From Chondrosia reniformis (taxonomy: Eukaryota > Porifera > Demospongiae > Chondrillida > Chondrillidae): a DNA stretch of 64,000 nucleotides. The position numbers were made by a program, and so were the translations under genes. Numbering within the stretch: the first letter of the stretch is position 1; every line of letters begins with the position of its first letter. Below the pieces are notes generated by a model, which was given only the letters and a program-made list of their open reading frames with translations, made no database searches and was not told the DNA's origin. The stretch spans positions 4,094,501 through 4,158,500 of the forward strand of contig OX359192.1 in NCBI GenBank assembly GCA_947172415.1. Direction: 5' to 3'. This document shows positions 57,801-64,000 of this stretch, in pieces.

Positions 57801-60375
57801 TTATATACAGTATATATTACATATAAGATATATAATACATATATAAGTTTTTCTCTTTTTTCTTTTTTTCCTTTTTCATGACCCAATCTTTTATTGAACT
57901 AGGGCATCCTCGTACCTTGTATCCAGACGATGTCATCCGAAACACCATCGGTCACGTGGGTCACCCAATATATGTTGTAAATGATGTCCTATTTATATAC
58001 CACTTACTTTTGACTCTACATATATATGCAAGATATATATATATATAATATGCATATAAGATATATACAATATATATTACATATAATATATATTATAAGT
58101 GTATAAGATATATGCTTTTTTTTCTTTATTCCGGACCCAACCTTTTATTGAACCAGGGCATACTCGTACCTTGTATCCAGACCATGTCATCGTTAACACC
58201 ATCGGTCACCTGGGTCCCCCAATATATGTTGTAAATGAAGTCCTATTTATATACCACTCACTTTTGACTCTATATATATATGCAATATATATATATATAT
58301 ATTTATATAATATGCATATAAGATATATACAATATATATTACATATAAGATATATAATACATATATAAGATGTGTGCTTTTTTCGTTTTTTCTTTTTTCA
58401 GGACCCAACCTGGTATTGAACCTAGGCATACTCGTACGACGATGTTATCCGTAACATCATCGATCATGTGGGTTCCACAATATATCTTGTAAATGAAGTC
58501 CTATTTATATACCACTCACTTTTGACTCTACATATATATGCAATATATAAGATTTAAAATATTCATATAAGTTATATACAGTATATATTACATATAAGAT
58601 ATATAATACATATATAAGTTTTTCTCTTTTTTCTTTTTTTCTTTTTTCATGACCCAATCTTTTATTGAACTAGGGCATCCTCGTACCTTGTATCCAGACG
58701 ATGTCATCCGAAACACCATCGGTCACGTGGGTCACCCAATATATGTTGTAAATGATGTCCTATTTATATACCACTCACTTTTGACTCTACATATATATGC
58801 AGGATATATATATATATAATATGCATATAAGATATATACAATATATATTACATATAAGATATATAATAAGTGTATAAGATATATGCTTTTTTTTCTTTAT
58901 TCAGGACCCAACCTTTTATTGAACCAGGGCATCCTCTTAGCTTGTATCCAGACCATGTCATCCGTAACCCCATCGGTCACCTGGGTCCCCCAATATATGT
59001 TGTAAATGAAGTCCTATTTATATACCACTCGCTTTTGACTCTACATATATATGCAATATATATATATATATATAATAGGTATATAAGATGTATACAATAT
59101 ATATTATGCATGTTGTTTCTTTTTTCAGGACCCAACCTGGTATTGAACCAGGACATCCTCGTTCCTTGCATCCAGACCATGTTATCCGTAACACCATCGG
59201 TCACGTGGGTTCCACAATATATGTTGTAAATGAAGTCCTCTTTATATACCACTCACTTTTAACTCTACATATTTATGCAATATATAAGATTTAAAATATT
59301 CATATAAGTTATATACAGTATATATTACATATAAGATATATAATACATATATAAGTTTTTCTCTTTTTTCTTTTTTTCTTTTTTCATGACCCAACCTTTT
59401 ATTGAACTAGGGCATCCTTGTACCTTGTATCCAGACGATGTCATCCGAAACACCATCGGTCACGTGGGTCACCCAATATATGTTGTAAATGATGTCCTAT
59501 TTATATACCACTCACTTTTGACTCTACATATATATGCAAGATATATATATATATATAATATGCATATAAGATATATACAATATATATTACATATAAGATA
59601 TATTATAAGTGTATAAGATATATGCTTTTTTATCTTTATTCAGGACCCAACCTTTTATTGAACCAGGGCATACTCGTACCTTGTATCCAGACCATGTCAT
59701 CGTTAACACCATCGGTCACCTGGGTCCCCCAATATATGTTGTAAATGAAGTCCTATTTATATACCACTCACTTTTGACTCTATATATATATGCAATATAT
59801 ATATATACATTTATATAATATGCATATAAGATATATACAATATATATTACATATTAGATATATAATACATATATAAGATGTGTGCTTTTTTCGTTTTTTC
59901 TTTTTTCAGGACCCAACCTGGTATTGAACCTAGGCATACTCGTACGACGATGTTATCCGTAACATCATCGATCATGTGGGTTCCACAATATATCTTGTAA
60001 ATGAAGTCCTATTTATATACCACTCACTTTTGACTCTACATATATATGCAATATATAAGATTTATAATATGCATATAAGTGATATACAATATATATTACC
60101 TATAAGATGTATAATACGTATGTAAGTTGTTTTCTTTTTTTCTTTTTTTCTTTTTTCAGGACCCAACCTGGTATTGAACTAGGGCATCCTCGTACCTTGT
60201 ATCCAGACGATGTCATCCGAAACACCATCGGTCACGTGGGTCACCCAATATATGTTGTAAATGAAGTCCTATTCATATACCACTCTCTTTTGACTCTACA
60301 TATATAAGCAATATATATATATATATATAAAAGGCATATAAGATATATACAGTATATATTACATATCAATATTTG
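54613..60375 (-). repeat. Satellite array 2, segment 3
   Basis: About 24 monomers, same orientation. It ends in the AT-rich half at about 60375, where a reverse transcriptase remnant begins. Confidence 0.9.
57600..60000 (-). repeat. Three-monomer higher-order repeat, about three copies
   Basis: The segment with AAGTTTTTCTCTTTTTTC and CTTTTATTGAACTAGGG recurs at about 57845, 58615 and 59353 (spacing ~770 and ~740), each followed by the same two further monomer types. Confidence 0.75.
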
Positions 60376-60378
60376 TCA

Positions 60379-60843
60379 ATTAAGGATATTTACCCCTAAG
60401 AACTTATTCTTAAAAAGACAAATACCAGCCCTAAAAAATCCCCCTTTTTAGACTTAGATATAACCATTACTAAGAATCAATTTATCACTAAAGTATATGA
60501 TTAGCGAGAGGACTTGAACTTTGATATAGTAAACTTCCCCCATTTTGATAGTAATATTCCTAATACCCCAGCCTATGGCGTCTTTATTTCACAACTTATT
60601 AGGTATTCCAGAATATGTAGTGACTTCTCCAGTTTTCAGGCTAAAAGTTTGCAGTTATGCAATAGGCTTATTAAGCAGGGTTACAAATACTTTAAGCTAA
60701 AATCAACCTTTAAAACCTTCCTATCCCGGCAGCCTCTAGTTAGAATCAAGTATAAGCAGAAAGTAGCTAGTATGCTTACGGGCTGTCTTGTGTTACCCCT
60801 TATTGTGTTACCCCACCTCCAAAGAAATGTTATACACTACTAG
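60379..60843 (+). pseudogene. C-terminal fragment of a retroelement reverse transcriptase ORF
   Basis: Translated from about 60390: IFTPKNLFLKR, FLDLDITITKNQFITKVYD, an in-frame TAG at 60502-60504, then REDLNFDIVNFPHFDSNIP, YGVFISQLIRYSRICSDF and KSTFKTFL. This FLDLDI ... DFNF-IVNFP ... SNIP ... YGVYISQLIRYAR arrangement is common at the end of retroelement RT proteins in invertebrates; I do not assign the class. The catalytic RT core is absent. Broken by truncation and the stop. Confidence 0.65.
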
Positions 60844-61314
60844 AAGACCTAAGGGTAGACTTACGTAATATGTCCTACTTTTGTCTATAGTTATGCTGAG
60901 TCTGTTTTACCTGTACAAGCAAGTTTACTAATAGATTTATAATTAATTCATAAAAGTTAATTGGACCTACATTCCTTTCATAAAATTAAATTTCATCATG
61001 TGTCTTAGTTAACACCTTATTTAACTTTTGGCGCCAAAATAGTGTATATAAGGCCCCTAGATTTAGCATAGAGAGACAAGGATTCACAGAAGATCAAGAT
61101 AAAGAAAAAGACAAAGACTCCCAGGATCACTGATGAAGGGTGGAATTCCCAGAAACGGCTGTCTGACCCAGTGGAGAAGAAGATGAAAGAAGGGAAAAGA
61201 AGGAAGAAAAGACTCCTGTATCTTCATCTAAAGCTCTCTTTAGGTTTAGTTCCCCTATAGGCTCTTTTTACAGAATAGGCATATAGCATGTAGGAAAATG
61301 GTATATTAGATTTT
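60844..61314. other. Retroelement 3' region, non-coding
   Basis: No ORF. Contains a purine-rich stretch (61080-61220) and the hammerhead-like motif at 61130. Probably the 3' end of the element whose RT fragment lies upstream. Confidence 0.45.
61130..61157 (+). ncRNA. Degenerate hammerhead-like motif
   Basis: CTGATGA 61130-61136, stem GGG/CCC around TGGAATT, GAAACG 61152-61157. Stem I pairing is poor and the stem III pair is lost, so it is likely decayed. Position downstream of the RT fragment parallels the Penelope pLTR arrangement. Confidence 0.35.
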
Positions 61315-61379
61315 TCATATAAGATATATAATACTTATATATTATGTATGCTTTTTAGGGGCTGCCTGTGGCAGCCCCT
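61315..61379. repeat. Satellite fragment joined to GC-rich hairpin
   Basis: 61315-61356 is an AT-rich piece of a monomer ending GTATGCTTTTT; it runs directly into the perfect 10-bp stem AGGGGCTGCC-TGT-GGCAGCCCCT (61357-61379). Confidence 0.6.
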
Positions 61380-61429
61380 TATATTGTTTTCATTTGCCGA
61401 TTACGTTGTACGGCTTCATGTTACGGAAA

Positions 61430-61595
61430 GATATATATATAGATATATATATATATATCTATATATATAATACGGGTTCATACGCAACTGTTATAACACT
61501 TTATTTATACGTCGATATATATTTAATACAGGTTCATATATACGCAACTATTATAATACTTTATAATACTTAATTTATACATCAATACATCGTTT
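61430..61595. repeat. TA/GATA palindrome and ~58 bp tandem duplication
   Basis: 61430-61468 is a near-perfect palindrome of AT with central GATA/TATC. Then GGTTCATA...ACGCAACT...TTATAA appears twice (about 61473 and 61531). No coding content; the rest to 61723 shows nothing I can support. Confidence 0.6.
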
Positions 61596-61723
61596 TGCAA
61601 ATGGCGGCGTTCAGGAAGCTTTAGTTAACGAAGCTTTTCTGTCGCTATTTATAGTGTTCAGGACACTTAAGCGTCTTCAATCGTTAGTATTACGAATATA
61701 TATATTAAATGCCAACGATACGG

Positions 61724-61786
61724 CCAAGTAGTTCGAGTTGATTCGGGGGGCGGCAGCCCCACGAGTTTTTAAACTCGAAATACTTG
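61724..61786 (+). repeat. Foldback hairpin D at left edge of array 3
   Basis: CCAAGTAGTTCGAGTT (61724-61739) with AACTCGAAATACTTG (61772-61786), inner GGGGC-GGCA-GCCCC, then CGAGTTTTTAAACTCG which can pair alternatively. The satellite starts immediately after it (TTTTCTTTCTTCAGGACCC). Confidence 0.83.
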
Positions 61787-64000
61787 TTTTCTTTCTTCAG
61801 GACCCAACCTGCTATTGAACCAGGGCATCCTCGCACCTTGTATCCAGACAATGTTATCCGTAACACTATCGGTCACATGGGTTCCACAATATATGTTGTA
61901 AATGAAGTCCTATTTATAATCCAAACACTTTTGACTCTACATATATATGCAATATATATATATATATATATAAATATAATATGCATATAAGATATATACA
62001 ATATATATTATATATAAGATATATAAAATATATATTACATAAAAGATAGAGAATACCTATATAAGTTTTTTGCTTTTTTTCAGGACCCAACTTCGTATTG
62101 AACTAGGGCATCCTCGTACCATGTATCCAGACAATGTTATCCGTAACACTATCGGTCACATGGGTTCCACAATATATGTTGTAAATGAAGTCCTATTTAT
62201 ATACCACTCACTTTTGACTGTACATATATATTCCATATATAAGATATATAATATGCATATAAGATATATACAATATATATTACATATAAGATATATAATA
62301 CATATATATTATGCATGCTTTATTTTCTTTTTTCAGGACCCAACCTGGTATTGAACCAGGACATCCTCGTACCTTGTATCCAGACCATGTTATCCGTAAC
62401 ACCATCGGTCAAGTGGATTCCACAATATATGTTGTAAATGAAGTCCTATTCATATACCACTCACTTTTGACTCTACATATATATACAATATATAAGATTT
62501 ATAATATGCATATAAGATATATGCAATATATATTACATATAAGATATATAATACATATATGTTGTTTTCCTTTTTCTTTTTTCTTTTTTCAGGACCCAAT
62601 CTGGTATTGAACTAGGGCATCCTCGTACCTTATATCCAGACGATGTTATCCGTAACACCATCGGTCACGTGGGTTCCACAATATATGTTGTAAATGAAGT
62701 CCTATTCATATACCACTCACTTTTGACTCTACGTATATATGCAATATATAAGATTTATAATATGCATATAAGTTATATGCAATATATATTACATATAAGA
62801 TATATAATACTCATATAAGTTGTTTTCTTTTTTTCTTTTTTTCTATTTTCAGGACCCAACCTGGTATTTAATCAGGGCATCCTCGTAGGACGATGTTATC
62901 CGTAACATCATTGGGCATGTGGGTTCAACAATATATCTTGTAAATGAAGTCCTATTTATATACCACTCACTTTTAACTCTACATATATATGCAATATATA
63001 TATATATAATATGCATATAAGATATATACAATATATATTACATATAAGATATATAATAAATGTATGATATATGCTTTTTTTCTTTTTTTCTTTATTCAGG
63101 ACCTAACCTTTTTTTGAACCAGGGCATCCTCTTACCTTGTATCCAGACGATGTCATCCGTAACACCATCGGTCACCTGGGTCCCCCAATATATGTTGTAA
63201 ATGAAGTCCTATTTATATACCTCTCACTTTTGACCCTACATATATATGTGATATATATATATATATAATATGCATAAAAGATATATACAATATATATTAC
63301 ATATAAGATATATAATATGTATATATTATGCATGCTTTATTTTCTTTTTTCAGGACACAACCTGGTATTGAACCAGGACATCCTCGCACCTTGTATCCAG
63401 ATGATGTCTTCCGTAAGCCCATCGGTCACGTGGGTTCCACAATATATGTTGTAATTGAAGTCCTCTTTATATACCACTCACTTTTGACTCTACACATATA
63501 TGCAATATATAAGATATATTAATATGCATATAAGATATATACAATATATATTACATATAAGATATATAATACATATATACGTTGTTTTCTTTTTTCTTTT
63601 TTCAGGACACAACCTGGTATTGTACTAGGGCATCCTCGTACCTTGTATCCAGACGATGTCATCCGTAACACCATCGGTCACGTGGGTCACACAATATATG
63701 TTGTAAATGAAGTCCTATTTATATATCACTCACTTTTGACTCTACATATATATGCAATATATAAGATATATTAATATGCATATAAGATATATACAATATA
63801 TATTACATATAAGATATATAATACATATATGATGTATGCTTTTTTCTTTTTTTAGTACCCAACCTGGTATTGAACCAGGACATCCTCGTACCTTGTATCC
63901 AGACCATGTTATCCGTAACACCATCGGTTACGTGGGTTCCTCAACAAATGTAGTAAATGAAGTTCTATTTATATACCACTCACTTTTGACTCTACATATA
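61787..64000 (-). repeat. Satellite array 3 (continues beyond window)
   Basis: About nine monomers, same orientation; still in the satellite at the right edge. Confidence 0.9.

Noticed and set aside
3650-64000. Dozens of 60-220 codon frames in the satellite translating to a recurring PGIEPGHPRTLYPDDVI pattern
   Set aside because: They follow the repeat itself. The 10-nt indel between monomer types and variable TA runs break the frame between copies, the AT half gives Ile/Tyr-only sequence, and both strands give similar ORFs.

Overview
The window looks like a repeat-dominated stretch of an AT-rich animal genome. Coding units carry spliceosomal introns (GT...AG with consistent phase), and the mobile elements are eukaryotic types: a Helitron-type PIF1 helicase fused to an OTU domain, a Penelope-like retroelement with GIY-YIG endonuclease, and pogo/Tigger-like, CACTG-ended and other TA-targeting DNA transposons. 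The combination suggests a marine invertebrate such as a sponge or cnidarian; this is inference from element content. I see no clear single-copy host gene.

About 30 kb of the 64 kb is one tandem satellite with a monomer of roughly 225-265 bp, always in the same orientation. It forms three arrays: 3650-41744 (broken by nested insertions), 45297-60375 (also broken) and 61787 to the right edge. Each monomer has a ~115 bp ordinary-composition half and an AT-rich half made of TATA/ATAT runs. Read on the minus strand, the first half looks like a degenerate tRNA: a 5-bp T arm with a 7-nt loop, an A box, a nearly paired acceptor stem and a TATA-like box about 37 nt upstream. I therefore interpret the satellite as an amplified tRNA-derived SINE. 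The left edge of each array is a ~60 bp foldback hairpin, and two of the three lie about 0.9-1.2 kb downstream of a PIF1-OTU helicase gene (3-2729 and 41927-44017).

Array 1 contains, in order: a CACTG-ended element (10996-12767); a pogo-like MITE (12774-19816) split by a head-to-head inverted pair of Penelope-like elements (12905-19081, 11-bp target duplication); a Tigger-like MITE (20923-21489); a complete 4-exon DDE transposon with 27-bp inverted repeats (21492-25511); a 1.27 kb deletion derivative of a larger transposon (26417-27690); a 1.68 kb non-coding TA-flanked element (27785-29461); and a foldback insertion with a 178-bp palindrome (30138-31085). Removing each insertion restores the satellite. 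Array 2 contains a second pogo-like MITE (45961-46814) and the 6.9 kb parent element (47711-54612), which encodes a large split transposase and a charged coiled-coil protein.

Hammerhead-ribozyme-like motifs recur: four in the Penelope pair, two facing each other in the 28.5 kb palindrome, degenerate ones in an intron at 24.2 kb and one beside a broken reverse transcriptase at 61.1 kb. Stem I changes sequence between families but stays paired. The most interesting systems are the tRNA-like satellite with its hairpin boundaries, the spread of hammerhead-like motifs, the Penelope inverted dimer and the transposase with a possible -1 frameshift site.
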